In this document: positions 36,111-45,298 of the stretch, piece after piece
Position numbering within the stretch: the first letter of the stretch is position 1
Layout of the letters: the number at the start of each line of letters is the position of its first letter
Source of the DNA: Baia soyae
Lineage (GTDB): Bacteria; Bacillota; Bacilli; Thermoactinomycetales; Thermoactinomycetaceae
Length of the DNA stretch: 64,000 nt
NCBI RefSeq assembly: GCF_004341445.1
Contig: NZ_SLXV01000008.1
Span: forward strand, 26,392 to 90,391
Reading direction: 5' to 3'
Position numbers and translations under genes: made by a program
The notes under the pieces: model-generated
Seen by the model: only the letters and a program-made list of their open reading frames with translations
What the model was told of the DNA's origin: nothing
Database searches by the model: none

Positions 36111-36965
36111 ATGGCATTAGTGTCTATGAATGCATTTTTACCACAAGCCAAAAAAGAAGGGTTTGCGGTAGGTCAGTTTAATATCAACAACCTAGAATAT
36201 GTTCAAGCAATTGTAGCGGCAGGGAAAGAATTAAATTCTCCCTTGATCTTTGGTGCCAGTGAAGGTGCGATTCGCTATATGGGCTTAAAAAATGTCGTAG
36301 CATTATCGAAGATCGCGGCAGAAGAATCCGGTTTACCGATCGCACTTCATTTGGACCATGGAAGTAGTTTTGACGTGGTTATGCAATGTATCCGTGAAGG
36401 ATTTTCTTCTGTTATGTTTGACGGTTCTCATTATCCACTAGAAGAAAATATTCGTCTGACCCAAAAGGTTGTCGAAGCGGCTCATGCTGTAGGTATATCA
36501 GTAGAGGGTGAGCTTGGAACTATCGGTGGGGTAGAAGATGACTTGGACGTAGCTGACGAGGATGCAACCCTAGCCAATGCGAAGGATGCGATTCGTTTCT
36601 GGCAAGAGACAAGAGTTGATGCGATGGCAATTGCCGTTGGGACTGCACACGGAATTTATAAAGGCGAACCAAAAATTCGTTTTGATATCATTGAAGAAGT
36701 AGCCAATGCAATCGATGCGCCTATCGTCCTCCACGGTGGTTCGGGTGTACCGGATGATGCGATCCGTAAATCTATCACCCGTGGTGTAGGGAAGATCAAC
36801 GTAAACACAGAAAACCAAGTAACCAGTACGAAGCTTGTACGTGAACTTCTTACAAGTAATCATGAAATGATTGACCCACGTAAATACTTAGGTCCAGCAC
36901 GTGACGCAATTAAGGAGACGGTAAAAGAAAAAATTCGTCTCTTTGGTAGTGAAGGAAAAGCATAA
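36111..36965 (+). CDS. fbaA: Fructose-1,6-bisphosphate aldolase, class II
   Basis: 284 aa from ATG 36111, eight bases after GAGGGGG; upstream in-frame starts have no ribosome site. Zinc ligands are visible in LHLDHGSSFD, VEGELGTIGGVED, GTAHGIYKG and LHGGSGVPDD. It cleaves fructose 1,6-bisphosphate to dihydroxyacetone phosphate and glyceraldehyde 3-phosphate. A GCAGAAG/CTTCTGC hairpin without T-run (36050-36071) precedes it. Genomic position next to spo0F and the transaldolase matches Bacillus. Confidence 0.95.
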   Translation: MALVSMNAFLPQAKKEGFAVGQFNINNLEYVQAIVAAGKELNSPLIFGASEGAIRYMGLKNVVALSKIAAEESGLPIALHLDHGSSFDVVMQCIREGFSSVMFDGSHYPLEENIRLTQKVVEAAHAVGISVEGELGTIGGVEDDLDVADEDATLANAKDAIRFWQETRVDAMAIAVGTAHGIYKGEPKIRFDIIEEVANAIDAPIVLHGGSGVPDDAIRKSITRGVGKINVNTENQVTSTKLVRELLTSNHEMIDPRKYLGPARDAIKETVKEKIRLFGSEGKA

Positions 36966-37041
36966 GCTCGCTTTCTGTCAGAGGTTGGATGCATAGTTTG
37001 AGGGCAATCGGGTACAATGGCAGTAGTTGAACAAGTAAAGA

Positions 37042-37090
37042 GTAGATAGATAGGGCGGGATATAGCCTTATTTATCTACCTTTTGTTTCT
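37042..37090 (+). terminator. Terminator/attenuator between fbaA and the transaldolase gene
   Basis: GTAGATAGATAGGGC pairs with GCCTTATTTATCTAC around eight bases, followed by CTTTTGTTTC. It lies 22 bases before the transaldolase start and may also act as an attenuator. Confidence 0.75.
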
Positions 37091-37111
37091 TACATAAAGG
37101 AGTGGAAATAG

Positions 37112-37759
37112 ATGAAGTTTTTTTTAGATACAGCAGTTGTAGAAGAAATTCGTGAAGTTCATTCATTAGGATTACTATCAGGTGTGACGACCAATCCGAG
37201 CTTAATCGCTAGTTCTGGTCGTGTATTTGAAGAAGTACTTGCTGAGATCACTAGCTTTGTAGAGGGTCCAGTGAGTGGGGAAGTTATGTCTCCTAACCAT
37301 GAAGGCATGATCGAAGAGGGCGAGCGCCTTGCTAAAATTGCCCCTAACTTAAATGTAAAACTTCCGATGACCTTAGAAGGGTTAAAGGCAGTTAGTCACT
37401 TTGCTAAAAAAGGAATTCAGACAAATGTTACCTTGATTTTCTCTGCTAACCAAGCCTTGATGGCAGCACGAGCAGGCGCGACTTTTGTTAGTCCGTTTCT
37501 AGGGCGTTTGGATGATATTAGCTATGATGGTGTGGAGCTCATCCAACAAATCCGTGATATCTTTGACACCCATGGCCTTGATACCCAAATTATCGCTGCT
37601 AGCGTCCGTCATCCGATTCACGTGACCCAAGCGGCACTAGCTGGAGCAGATATCGCGACTCTTCCATACAAAATCCTTACTCAAATGGTGAATCATCCGC
37701 TCACCACTCAAGGGATTGCTAAGTTTGAAGCTGACTGGAAAAATGCGAAGTCAAACTAA
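37112..37759 (+). CDS. tal: Fructose-6-phosphate aldolase/transaldolase-like protein
   Basis: 215 aa, the short transaldolase form (FSA/TalC, as YwjH of Bacillus). Opening [18 protein letters not shown], the Schiff-base lysine in NLNVKLPMT at residue 84-85, [12 protein letters not shown], and the C-terminal ATLPYKIL. It transfers dihydroxyacetone units in the non-oxidative pentose phosphate pathway; transaldolase activity is usual for the Bacillus member. GGAGTGG precedes the ATG. Confidence 0.9.
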   Translation: MKFFLDTAVVEEIREVHSLGLLSGVTTNPSLIASSGRVFEEVLAEITSFVEGPVSGEVMSPNHEGMIEEGERLAKIAPNLNVKLPMTLEGLKAVSHFAKKGIQTNVTLIFSANQALMAARAGATFVSPFLGRLDDISYDGVELIQQIRDIFDTHGLDTQIIAASVRHPIHVTQAALAGADIATLPYKILTQMVNHPLTTQGIAKFEADWKNAKSN

Positions 37760-37781
37760 GTAAAATGAATTGTTACGAGAG

Positions 37782-37817
37782 GGAACCCTGCTGATGTGTA
37801 GTAGGGGTCCTTCTTTG
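37782..37817 (+). terminator. Terminator after the transaldolase gene
   Basis: GGAACCCTGCT pairs with AGTAGGGGTCC around seven bases, followed by TTCTTTGTTT. In Bacillus a murA paralogue follows at this point; here there is none, and a repeat element takes its place. Confidence 0.75.
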
Positions 37818-37862
37818 TTTAGCAGGCATGTTGATGAAAGGAATATGGGGTTATCGAGGTCC

Positions 37863-38055
37863 GGAGAGTCTGTCCGATCATGGCTCAAATACCGATCCAG
37901 CAGAGAAGTGGAAACTGTCCGCTTCTCAATCCCTCGTTAGGGCAGGTGCAAAACTCGCAAAGAACGCTCAAACATGTTGCACCAAAAGCGCCCTACACTC
38001 CGAATTGCTACGCTAAGTAGGATCGCTAACCTCGCCCTAATCTCCCAAACTCTCC
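37863..38055 (+). repeat. Long-palindrome repeat element E (~193 bp)
   Basis: Close to element C: GGAGAGT at the left end and ACTCTCC at the right end, apical stem GGTGCAA/TTGCACC, loop AACTCGCAAAGAACGCTC, followed by GCGCCCTACACTCCG and GCTAAGTAGGATCGCTAAC. The outer arms have drifted from perfect pairing. It lies in the ~500-base gap between the transaldolase gene and glpX; the remaining 200 bases hold an AT-rich promoter region with TATAAT at 38184. Confidence 0.85.
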
Positions 38056-38257
38056 GACCCAATTAATAGTTTGCCATTTGATGCAAGCAGAACAGAGATA
38101 CGACTCGAACCAGCCCTATTACCCAGCTAATTCATACAACGACTCTTCCATCTTTTTACACCATGTGTTACATTTATGCCAAATATAATACACTAATTAA
38201 AAGATATGCTATGCTAATTTACATAATAGGTACGATCGAATAAAGGAGATGGATAGA

Positions 38258-39223
38258 ATGGAACGAAGTTTAACAATGGAACTAGTACGCGTCACAGAAG
38301 CCGCTGCCATTGCTTCAGGTCGTTGGATCGGATCAGGTCGGAAGGACGAAGCCGATGCAGCTGCTACATCAGCTATGAGAGAGGTATTTGATACCATTCC
38401 CATGCGTGGAACCGTTGTAATCGGTGAAGGGGAAATGGATGAAGCGCCGATGCTTTATATCGGAGAGCGCCTTGGGCTCGGCTACCTCCCTGAAGTAGAC
38501 GTGGCAGTTGATCCACTAGAGGGAACCAATATCGTGGCTAATGGCTTATGGAATGCGCTCGCAGTCGTTGCAATCGCTCCAAAAGGTGGCCTGTTACATG
38601 CTCCTGATATGTACATGGACAAAATAGCAGTCGGCCCTAAAGCAGTGGGACAAGTTGATCTAGATGCACCTGTCATCGATAATCTAAAAGCTGTCGCGAA
38701 AGCAAACGGCAAAGATATAGAAGATCTAGTAGCCGTTTTATTAGACCGTCCTCGTCATGCGAAGATCATCGAAGAGATTCGCAAAGCGGGTGCGAGAATC
38801 AAATTAATTCCTGATGGAGATGTAGCTGCCGCCCTAAACACAGGCTTTTACGATACAGGTGTTGATATCCTGTTCGGTTCGGGAGGTGCGCCAGAAGGTG
38901 TGCTAGCTGCGGTAGGGTTAAAGTGCCTTGGTGGAGAAATGATAGGTAGACTTTTACCAGAAGATGAGGAGCAGTTCCAACGTTGTTTACGAATGGGGAT
39001 TGAAGATCCGAAAAAAGTGTTGCGAATGGCGGATCTCGTTCGTACGGATGATGCGATTTTTGCCGCAACTGGCGTGACGGATGGTGAGTTGTTACGCGGT
39101 GTTCGCTACAAAGGGGATAAAGTTCAAACACATTCTCTTGTCATGCGGGCCAAAACAGGTACAATTCGTTTTATGGAAGGAACGCACAGATTAGAAAAAA
39201 GACCAAATACCGTGTTAGAATAG
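38258..39223 (+). CDS. glpX: Fructose-1,6-bisphosphatase, class II (GlpX)
   Basis: 321 aa from ATG 38258, nine bases after AAAGGAG; the earlier ATG 38249 touches that site. Li+-sensitive phosphatase fold with [15 protein letters not shown], the metal site VDPLEGTN and [12 protein letters not shown]. It hydrolyses fructose 1,6-bisphosphate in gluconeogenesis and is Mn-dependent in this family. The order transaldolase, glpX, rho is as in Bacillus. Confidence 0.93.
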   Translation: MERSLTMELVRVTEAAAIASGRWIGSGRKDEADAAATSAMREVFDTIPMRGTVVIGEGEMDEAPMLYIGERLGLGYLPEVDVAVDPLEGTNIVANGLWNALAVVAIAPKGGLLHAPDMYMDKIAVGPKAVGQVDLDAPVIDNLKAVAKANGKDIEDLVAVLLDRPRHAKIIEEIRKAGARIKLIPDGDVAAALNTGFYDTGVDILFGSGGAPEGVLAAVGLKCLGGEMIGRLLPEDEEQFQRCLRMGIEDPKKVLRMADLVRTDDAIFAATGVTDGELLRGVRYKGDKVQTHSLVMRAKTGTIRFMEGTHRLEKRPNTVLE

Positions 39224-39289
39224 GTGGACCTGTTCCCACACTGGAACAGGCCATACGTTCGAGTCTGAAAAAAGTGGTGATACCTATTT

Positions 39290-40570
39290 ATGGATTATAC
39301 ATTAAGTGATTTAGAGAATCAGAAACTCACAGATTTGTATAAATTGGCGAAAGAATATCAGATTCCATACTATAGCCAACTTAAAAAGAGAGAATTGATT
39401 TTTTCGATTCTAAAAGCAAAAGCAGAAAAAGATGGATTGATGTTTATGGGTGGCGTGTTGGATGTTCTTCCAGAAGGATATGGCTTCTTACGCCCAATCA
39501 ACTTCTTACCTTCCTCTGAAGATATCTATATATCTGCTTCTCAGATTCGTCGCTTTGATCTTCGCCCTGGGGATTTAGTCTCCGGAAAAGTACGTGCTCC
39601 TAAAGAAAATGAACGTTTTTTTGGCTTACTACATGTGGAAGCTGTAAATGGACAAGACCCCGAAGTAGCAGCTGAACGCCTTCATTTCCCTGCACTTACT
39701 CCTTTATATCCTCAAAATCGACTTCTATTGGAAACAACGCCAGAAAGAATCTCGACTCGTACGATGGATTTAATTGCTCCAGTAGGTCTTGGGCAACGTG
39801 GCTTAATTGTCGCTCAACCAAAAGCTGGGAAAACGATGTTATTGAAAGAAATAGCGAATAGCATTTCGGAAAACTATCCAGAGATTGAGCTATTCGTTCT
39901 ATTAATTGACGAACGTCCTGAGGAAGTAACTGACATGCAGCGTTCTGTCAAAGGTGAAGTAGTAAGTTCTACCTTTGATGAGTTACCAGAAAATCATATA
40001 AAAGTGGCTGAGCTTGTCCTAGAAAGGGCGCAACGTTTAGTAGAATCGAAGAAAGATGTTGTGATTTTATTAGACAGTATTACAAGGCTCGCGCGTGCTT
40101 ATAATCTAGTAATTCCGCCAAGTGGTAGAACCTTGTCTGGTGGGATTGATCCTGCGGCTTTTCACCGTCCAAAACGCTTCTTTGGAGCGGCTCGGAATAT
40201 TGAAGAAGGTGGAAGCTTAACTATCTTGGCGACGGCCCTTGTGGATACAGGATCTCGCATGGATGATGTGATTTATGAAGAATTTAAAGGTACGGGCAAC
40301 TTAGAATTACATCTGGATCGGAAATTGGCAGAACGCCGAATCTTCCCTGCGATCGATATTCGTCGCTCTGGAACTCGTCGTGAAGAGTTATTGATGAGTA
40401 AGCAAGAACTAGAGAAAATCTGGTCTATGCGTAATACTCTTTCAGAGCACAATGATTATACAGAAGCTTTCATTCGCAAATTAAGAAAAACAAAATCGAA
40501 CGAAGAGTTTTTAGCCTCTTTAGATCCAGAGAAACCGAGAACTTCCGGCAGACCTACTACTGTTTCCTAA
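39290..40570 (+). CDS. rho: Transcription termination factor Rho
   Basis: 426 aa. N-terminal Rho_N helices (~1-50), a cold-shock-like RNA-binding domain with GYGFLRP and [18 protein letters not shown], then the RecA-type motor with Walker [13 protein letters not shown], Walker [17 protein letters not shown] and the R-loop region [15 protein letters not shown]. It loads on C-rich nascent RNA and unwinds it with ATP. The Shine-Dalgarno site is weak (GGTG). The length is typical for Bacillota. Confidence 0.95.
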   Translation: MDYTLSDLENQKLTDLYKLAKEYQIPYYSQLKKRELIFSILKAKAEKDGLMFMGGVLDVLPEGYGFLRPINFLPSSEDIYISASQIRRFDLRPGDLVSGKVRAPKENERFFGLLHVEAVNGQDPEVAAERLHFPALTPLYPQNRLLLETTPERISTRTMDLIAPVGLGQRGLIVAQPKAGKTMLLKEIANSISENYPEIELFVLLIDERPEEVTDMQRSVKGEVVSSTFDELPENHIKVAELVLERAQRLVESKKDVVILLDSITRLARAYNLVIPPSGRTLSGGIDPAAFHRPKRFFGAARNIEEGGSLTILATALVDTGSRMDDVIYEEFKGTGNLELHLDRKLAERRIFPAIDIRRSGTRREELLMSKQELEKIWSMRNTLSEHNDYTEAFIRKLRKTKSNEEFLASLDPEKPRTSGRPTTVS

Positions 40571-40588
40571 AGCATGTATTTCTTTTTT

Positions 40589-40638
40589 TTGACATACAAC
40601 ACTCTCAACGCACATAAGAATGTTTCGGGTACGTACCC
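40589..40638 (+). promoter_or_regulatory. Promoter region of the M23 gene with a 12-bp palindrome
   Basis: TTGACA at 40589-40594 is followed 18 bases later by CATAAG (40613-40618), a likely promoter. Just after it GGGTACGTACCC (40627-40638) is a perfect palindrome at the expected transcription start and may be an operator. Confidence 0.45.
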
Positions 40639-40669
40639 TAACCAATCCTTGATCTGAGGTGTTGATGAA

Positions 40670-41686
40670 ATGTCCCGCAAAAAAGCGCTTTTGGCTTCTT
40701 CATTGGCCATTTGTTCTGCATCTACTGCTTGGGCGATAGGTACCGATTCTCATTCGACAATCGGTGACAACCTGGGAAAGACGGATGGCGATGGTGAGCC
40801 GTTGCAGATTACCATGCGGAATACAGCCAATGTCCTTCCGAAGCTCACGTATTACGCAGGTAACTTTGCAGAACTCAAAAGTAAGTCGATCTTGTACAGA
40901 GTGCAAAGAGGTGACACACTAAGCCAGATCGGCTCACTTTTCCAAGTGCCACATCCAGAGATCGCTAATCAAAATGAAGTGCAGAATCCACGCTTATTGT
41001 CAGTTGGGCGTAATCTCACCATTCCGCTCAGGGTGAAGTTGGTCGCTGTTCGTTCTGGAGATACAATCGATTCCATCGCCAGTACGTATCGAACGACTAA
41101 AGATCTACTTCTTCACCTAAACCCGTCGCTTGAAGAGTCATCCGCTTTATCTGTCGACAGCTTACTTTTCGTCCCCAAAGATGAGTTGATTGCTTCGCCG
41201 CAGCCAAAAGAAGAGGCTCCTAAACAATCCACTCCACAAAAAATGAAAGTAAGTAAAACTACCCCAGCAAACAAAAAAGCTGTCAAGATAGTTCCCCCTC
41301 GATCAGATAATGAACGGTTTATCTGGCCTGTTAACGGTAGAGTGACGAGTAACTTTGGTTGGCGAAATGGACGTCAGCATAAAGGAGTGGACATCTGGAG
41401 TGAGCAGAAGTCCAAGGAACCCATTTTTGCTGCGGCGAGTGGAACAGTTGTAAAAGCAGGGTATTCGGGTGCTTATGGGAATTTAGTTGTGATCGACCAC
41501 GGCAATGGTTGGGTCACATACTATGCCCATTTGAGTCGAATATTGGTTGGAAAAGGAAGTTCGGTTTCCCAAGGGGAACAAATAGGTTTTATGGGAATAT
41601 CAGGTAATGCGACCGGCTATCATCTTCATTTTGAAGTGCACAGAAACGGTTCTGTGTTAAATCCATTGCAAGTATTACCTAAGTAA
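40670..41686 (+). CDS. Secreted cell-wall endopeptidase: LysM domains plus M23 peptidase
   Basis: 338 aa. A signal peptide with LAICSASTAWA ends near 23. Two LysM modules follow: LYRVQRGDTLSQIGSLFQVP (~75-120) and LVAVRSGDTIDSIAS (~123-168). A Pro/Lys-rich linker (~175-210) leads to an M23 lysostaphin-type domain (~215-335) with zinc ligands H and D in QHKGVDIW and HLHFEVH near the end. It should cleave peptidoglycan cross-bridges outside the membrane. A role in sporulation or daughter-cell separation is possible, since similar SpoIIQ-like and LytM-like proteins do this, but the sequence does not decide. Confidence 0.87.
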   Translation: MSRKKALLASSLAICSASTAWAIGTDSHSTIGDNLGKTDGDGEPLQITMRNTANVLPKLTYYAGNFAELKSKSILYRVQRGDTLSQIGSLFQVPHPEIANQNEVQNPRLLSVGRNLTIPLRVKLVAVRSGDTIDSIASTYRTTKDLLLHLNPSLEESSALSVDSLLFVPKDELIASPQPKEEAPKQSTPQKMKVSKTTPANKKAVKIVPPRSDNERFIWPVNGRVTSNFGWRNGRQHKGVDIWSEQKSKEPIFAAASGTVVKAGYSGAYGNLVVIDHGNGWVTYYAHLSRILVGKGSSVSQGEQIGFMGISGNATGYHLHFEVHRNGSVLNPLQVLPK

Positions 41687-41711
41687 GCCATAAGCCATAA
41701 GCCATAAGCCA
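41684..41711 (+). repeat. Four perfect copies of the heptamer TAAGCCA
   Basis: The 7-bp unit TAAGCCA is repeated four times without change. The first copy supplies the TAA stop codon of the M23 gene. This is a slippage-prone microsatellite, not a CRISPR. Confidence 0.9.
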
Positions 41712-41761
41712 TCTTTCACTTTGGAACGGAGAAATGGACATAGCTAGATCGGTCCCTCATC

Positions 41762-41790
41762 TTGCAGTCCTAAAGCGTTCATGCTATAAT
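41762..41790 (+). promoter_or_regulatory. Sigma-A promoter of rpmE
   Basis: TTGCAG (41762-41767), a 17-base spacer and a consensus TATAAT (41785-41790) lie 60 bases before the rpmE start. Confidence 0.75.
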
Positions 41791-41849
41791 ACTTCAGTAG
41801 TTTTCAACTCGAAAACGTTTAGGATCGGATTAAGGAAGAGGTGAACTCG

Positions 41850-42050
41850 ATGAAAGCAGCTATTCATCCAGAATACAAAGCCGCTACTGTAAGTTGTGCT
41901 TGCGGTAACACTTTTGAAACTGGGTCGACCAAAGCAGAATTGAAAGTGGATATTTGTTCCGCTTGCCATCCATTCTATACAGGTAAACAAAAAATGGTTA
42001 ACGCAGGTGGTCGTGTCGATCGTTTCAAAAAGAAATATAACCTCGGTTAA
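41850..42050 (+). CDS. rpmE: 50S ribosomal protein L31, zinc-binding form
   Basis: 66 aa from ATG 41850, with GAAGAGGTG upstream; GTG 41841 overlaps that site. It begins MKAAIHPEY and has the four zinc cysteines C16, C18, C36 and C39 in SCACG and [10 protein letters not shown], so it is the C+ form. It ends [12 protein letters not shown]. In Bacillus this form is used when zinc is sufficient, while a C- paralogue replaces it under zinc limitation. Confidence 0.96.
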   Translation: MKAAIHPEYKAATVSCACGNTFETGSTKAELKVDICSACHPFYTGKQKMVNAGGRVDRFKKKYNLG

Positions 42051-42080
42051 TATGGATAAATTTGAATGGGGTTTCCCATG

Positions 42081-42115
42081 GGCAAGCGAGCTATCACCCG
42101 CTTGCCTTTTCATTT
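42081..42115 (+). terminator. Terminator after rpmE
   Basis: GGCAAGCG pairs with CGCTTGCC around a ten-base loop, followed by TTTTCATTTTC. It lies 30 bases after the rpmE stop and before tdk. Confidence 0.8.
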
Positions 42116-42154
42116 TCTTGGAGCAATACATTCATAGTATGGGAGGTACCGTCT

Positions 42155-42742
42155 TTGCAATTAATGCATAAAGAAGGTTGGATTGAGGTTATCTGTGGCG
42201 GGATGTTTTCAGGGAAGAGCGAAGAGTTAATTCGCCGCATTCGAAGAGCGAGAATTGCCAAGCAGGAAGTTCAAGCTTTTAAGCCAGCAATCGATGATCG
42301 GTATCATGCTGAATCGATTGCCTCACATAATGGCCTTATGGCTGAAGCAAAAGCGATTCAAGATCCATACGAAATTTTATCCGCCGTCGAGAATACGACA
42401 AATGTGGTGGCAATTGATGAAGTGCAATTCTTCAGTGAAGAGATCGTAGAAGTGTGTCAAACGCTAGCAGATCGCGGCATGCGGGTGATCTGTGCAGGGC
42501 TAGATACCGACTTCCGTGGGCAAGCTTTCGGACCTACTCCTCATTTGCTTGCTATCGCTGAATACGCGACGAAGCTACAAGCCATCTGTGTACAATGCGG
42601 TCAGCCCGCTGCTAGAACCCAACGTCTGATTGATGGGAAGCCTGCTGGAAAAGATGAGCCGATTATTTTAGTTGGCGCCGATGAGCAGTACGAAGCCCGT
42701 TGCAGGCATTGCCACGAAGTGCCTGAAGAAAGAGAAAAATAA
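42155..42742 (+). CDS. tdk: Thymidine kinase, type II
   Basis: 195 aa from TTG 42155, eight bases after GGGAGGT; the long upstream extension (from 42062) would pass through the terminator. Walker A is [11 protein letters not shown], the catalytic acid region is [11 protein letters not shown], the GLDTDFRGQ loop follows, and a zinc site has CVQCGQPA and CRHC. The protein ends REK. It phosphorylates thymidine to dTMP in salvage. Gene order rpmE-tdk-prfA is as in Bacillus. Confidence 0.94.
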   Translation: MQLMHKEGWIEVICGGMFSGKSEELIRRIRRARIAKQEVQAFKPAIDDRYHAESIASHNGLMAEAKAIQDPYEILSAVENTTNVVAIDEVQFFSEEIVEVCQTLADRGMRVICAGLDTDFRGQAFGPTPHLLAIAEYATKLQAICVQCGQPAARTQRLIDGKPAGKDEPIILVGADEQYEARCRHCHEVPEEREK

Positions 42743-42767
42743 TAACTGATTCATTTTACATACATAG

Positions 42768-42797
42768 AGCCCCCGTTGGGCTTTTTTCTTTTTTGTT
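42768..42797 (+). terminator. Terminator after tdk
   Basis: AGCCC pairs with GGGCT around CCGTT and is followed by TTTTTCTTTTTTG, about 25 bases after the stop. Confidence 0.8.
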
Positions 42798-42801
42798 TTA
42801 G

Positions 42802-42963
42802 ATAAGGGAAGTCTTCAAACTACAGAAGGTCGAACGGAGAGAAGAAACGAAGGACTTGCCAGGGAAGACAAGTATATTCTTCTACCATATAGATGAAATT
42901 GTGGAAGCGAAAGGGGTTCGACTTTCCACAGAAACCCTCCAAGCTTTCTTATCGGGTGATAAG
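42802..42963 (+). pseudogene. Possible degenerate coding remnant of 53 codons
   Basis: Between tdk and the CPBP gene (a 337-base gap) one frame stays open from 42802 to TAA 42961-42963. It reads like coding DNA: residues such as FFYHIDEIVEAKGVRLSTET alternate plausibly, and codons are Glu/Lys-rich. It has no ATG and no Shine-Dalgarno site, and it begins directly after the tdk terminator. I do not recognise the family. It may be the 3' end of a decayed gene, or chance. Confidence 0.3.
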
Positions 42964-43079
42964 TAGTGCTTGGAGGTGAATTCTTATTTCACTTCATCAT
43001 ATGCTGATGGAACATGCTCTATGACAAAAAGGACGAGCGTGACTTGTGAATATTTTTTGAAGATGCAAATCGGATTTGT

Positions 43080-44051
43080 TTACGAGAAAAAATAATCTAA
43101 AGTTCCCACTAGGATGTTATAAGAAGCATGAATGACCATCGTATAGGTTGTAGAATAACGTTTTCGGAAGTACCCCATGCCCAATCCCAGAACCAGAACA
43201 ACCGCAGTGCCGATGCTAAGACCGTAGTTAGAATGAGTGAGAGCAAAGAGGATACTGGTTAGAATGATCCCAAAATAAGGCTGCAGAGCCCCGCGGAACA
43301 CCAGCTCTTCTCCTAAAGCTGCTGCGAGGCCGATGGAGATAATGCCGATTGCACTATTAAAGAGTGGGGCCATCAGTGCTTCGTTTACCTTCAATACTTC
43401 TTGATCTTCCGATAACCCGAGCTGCGTAAAAACAATCGTAAGTCCCCATTGCAAGATGACAAAGACAACTGCTACAGCAAGCGCACCTAAAAGTTGCTTG
43501 AAGGTGAGGCGAGAGAGTCCAAGCCGTTCTCTGGTTTGTTGCCAATTTCTTCTGGTCAGATAACCCACACCTATAACAGCAAATACAGCACATAAGATGT
43601 TTTGGGCCCAAATGCTAGAAAGAGTAGAGACGAGTGTGATATTTTCTTGTTGTACCTCTGAGAGACTCGTGGGCACGATTAATGATTGAAAGAGTGTAGT
43701 AGGGATCAAGATGCTGGTTAGTAAAGCAAACGTATGTACATGTGAATGTGGATTGATGGGAATCACTTTCGCTAATCCTTTTCTGACAATCGGGATTAAG
43801 AAGGAAAGTCCTAGGATAGAAACAAAGATTAAAGCAATGGTATACATATTTTTAGTAGGAGTAAGTAATGCAATGAGTATCACGAGAAGAAACATGCATG
43901 CATAAAGGGCTTGTATGACATGAGAGACGCTATTCCAGCTGTTGGTTCCCTTCACTTGTACTGTGTAATCTACTTTGTTTACGAGGTATGCAAGTAAGAT
44001 CAGGAGTGAAAATGATGCGATTAAGAAAATAATTTCCGTATAGTCATTCAT
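43080..44051 (-). CDS. CPBP-family intramembrane metalloprotease (CAAX protease-like)
   Basis: 323 aa from the ATG with AAAGGAGC upstream at 44051; the longer frame adds 22 residues before that site. Eight or so hydrophobic segments. The family motifs are GEELVFRGALQ (EExxxR) followed by ILFALTHSNYG (FxxxH), which carry the glutamate zinc/catalytic pair and histidine. Members cleave within membranes or process bacteriocin-like peptides; the function of most in Bacillales is unknown. It is transcribed opposite to tdk and prfA and is not part of the conserved order here. Confidence 0.85.
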   Translation of the reverse strand: MNDYTEIIFLIASFSLLILLAYLVNKVDYTVQVKGTNSWNSVSHVIQALYACMFLLVILIALLTPTKNMYTIALIFVSILGLSFLIPIVRKGLAKVIPINPHSHVHTFALLTSILIPTTLFQSLIVPTSLSEVQQENITLVSTLSSIWAQNILCAVFAVIGVGYLTRRNWQQTRERLGLSRLTFKQLLGALAVAVVFVILQWGLTIVFTQLGLSEDQEVLKVNEALMAPLFNSAIGIISIGLAAALGEELVFRGALQPYFGIILTSILFALTHSNYGLSIGTAVVLVLGLGMGYFRKRYSTTYTMVIHASYNILVGTLDYFFS

Positions 44052-44203
44052 GATAATGCTCCTTTTTATAAATAATATATCTAGATGGTACCATATCAGA
44101 TGAGGGATCTTTCTCATTTCTCATTAGTTGTGTTAGAATAAATCTTATGCTATCAATTCCGATATATTGTTAAGTTTGTCTACCGAATAAGGAGTGAGCC
44201 CCA

Positions 44204-45277
44204 TTGCTGGATCGTCTGGAAGCGATTCATCGCCGCTATGAAGAGCTAAGTCAATTACTCTGTACACCAGAAGTAATTAGCGACTCGAATAAATTGCGTA
44301 CCTATTCAAAAGAGCAATCCTCGATTGAAGAGCAAAATCAAGCTTATTTAGAATATAAACAAGTACTTGAACAATACCACGACGCAAAAGCGATGCTAGA
44401 AGATAAATTAGATGACGAGATGCGTGAGCTAGTCAAGATGGAACTGGATGAGCTAACCCCTCGCAAAAAAGAGTTAGAGGAAAAAATCAAAGTACTTCTA
44501 TTGCCGAAAGATCCAAATGATGATAAGAACGTAATCGTCGAGGTTCGTGGTGCGGCAGGAGGAGATGAAGCTGCGTTATTTGCCTCTGATCTCTATCGTA
44601 TGTATACCCGGTTTGCGGAACGTCAAGGCTGGAAAGTAGAAATATTGGAGATGAGTGCAACAGGCCTAGGTGGCACGAAAGAGGTAGTCTTCTCCATCCA
44701 AGGAAATGGTGCTTACTCCCGTTTGAAATTTGAGAGCGGTGCGCACCGTGTTCAGCGTGTTCCTTCTACTGAGTCAGGTGGACGAATTCATACTTCGACC
44801 GCTACAGTGGCGGTACTGCCAGAAGCGGAGGAAGTAGAGATTGAGGTCCACGAAAAAGATTTGCGGATTGATACGTTTTGTTCAAGTGGACCTGGTGGAC
44901 AAAGTGTAAACACGACGAAATCTGCGGTTCGGATTACTCATATTCCAACCGGGATCGCTGTTTCCTGTCAGGATGAGAAATCGCAAATTAGTAATAAAGA
45001 TAAAGCGATGCGTGTTCTTCGTGCTCGTTTGTATGATATGAAGCAACAAGAGGAACTAGCGAAACAAGCAAGTGCACGTAAAAGTGCGGTAGGGTCCGGA
45101 GATCGTAGTGAACGAATTCGTACCTACAATTTCCCACAAAGCCGTGTAACCGATCATCGAATCGGCTTAACACTTCACCGTCTAGATGCGATTTTAGATG
45201 GAGATTTGCAAGAAGTAATCGATACCTTGATTGTGACGTATCAGCAAGAGATGTTACAATCTGGCACAGAAGGTTAA
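44204..45277 (+). CDS. prfA: Peptide chain release factor 1
   Basis: 357 aa from TTG 44204, with AAGGAGTGAG upstream. Domain 2 contains the GGQ loop in [18 protein letters not shown], whose glutamine drives peptidyl-tRNA hydrolysis. In domain 2/4 the UAA/UAG recognition loop lies around [13 protein letters not shown]. It reads UAA and UAG. The next gene, prmC, methylates that glutamine and starts 21 bases after the stop, so the two are an operon. Confidence 0.96.
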   Translation: MLDRLEAIHRRYEELSQLLCTPEVISDSNKLRTYSKEQSSIEEQNQAYLEYKQVLEQYHDAKAMLEDKLDDEMRELVKMELDELTPRKKELEEKIKVLLLPKDPNDDKNVIVEVRGAAGGDEAALFASDLYRMYTRFAERQGWKVEILEMSATGLGGTKEVVFSIQGNGAYSRLKFESGAHRVQRVPSTESGGRIHTSTATVAVLPEAEEVEIEVHEKDLRIDTFCSSGPGGQSVNTTKSAVRITHIPTGIAVSCQDEKSQISNKDKAMRVLRARLYDMKQQEELAKQASARKSAVGSGDRSERIRTYNFPQSRVTDHRIGLTLHRLDAILDGDLQEVIDTLIVTYQQEMLQSGTEG

Positions 45278-45298
45278 TCTGGATCAGGAGGAATCCCA

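Noticed and set aside
37828..38016. 62-aa plus-strand frame
   Set aside because: It lies across repeat element E and exists only because that palindrome happens to stay open; the other family copies have no such frame.
41684..41711. Possible CRISPR or direct-repeat array
   Set aside because: Units are 7 bp with no spacers; a microsatellite. No CRISPR array was seen in the window.
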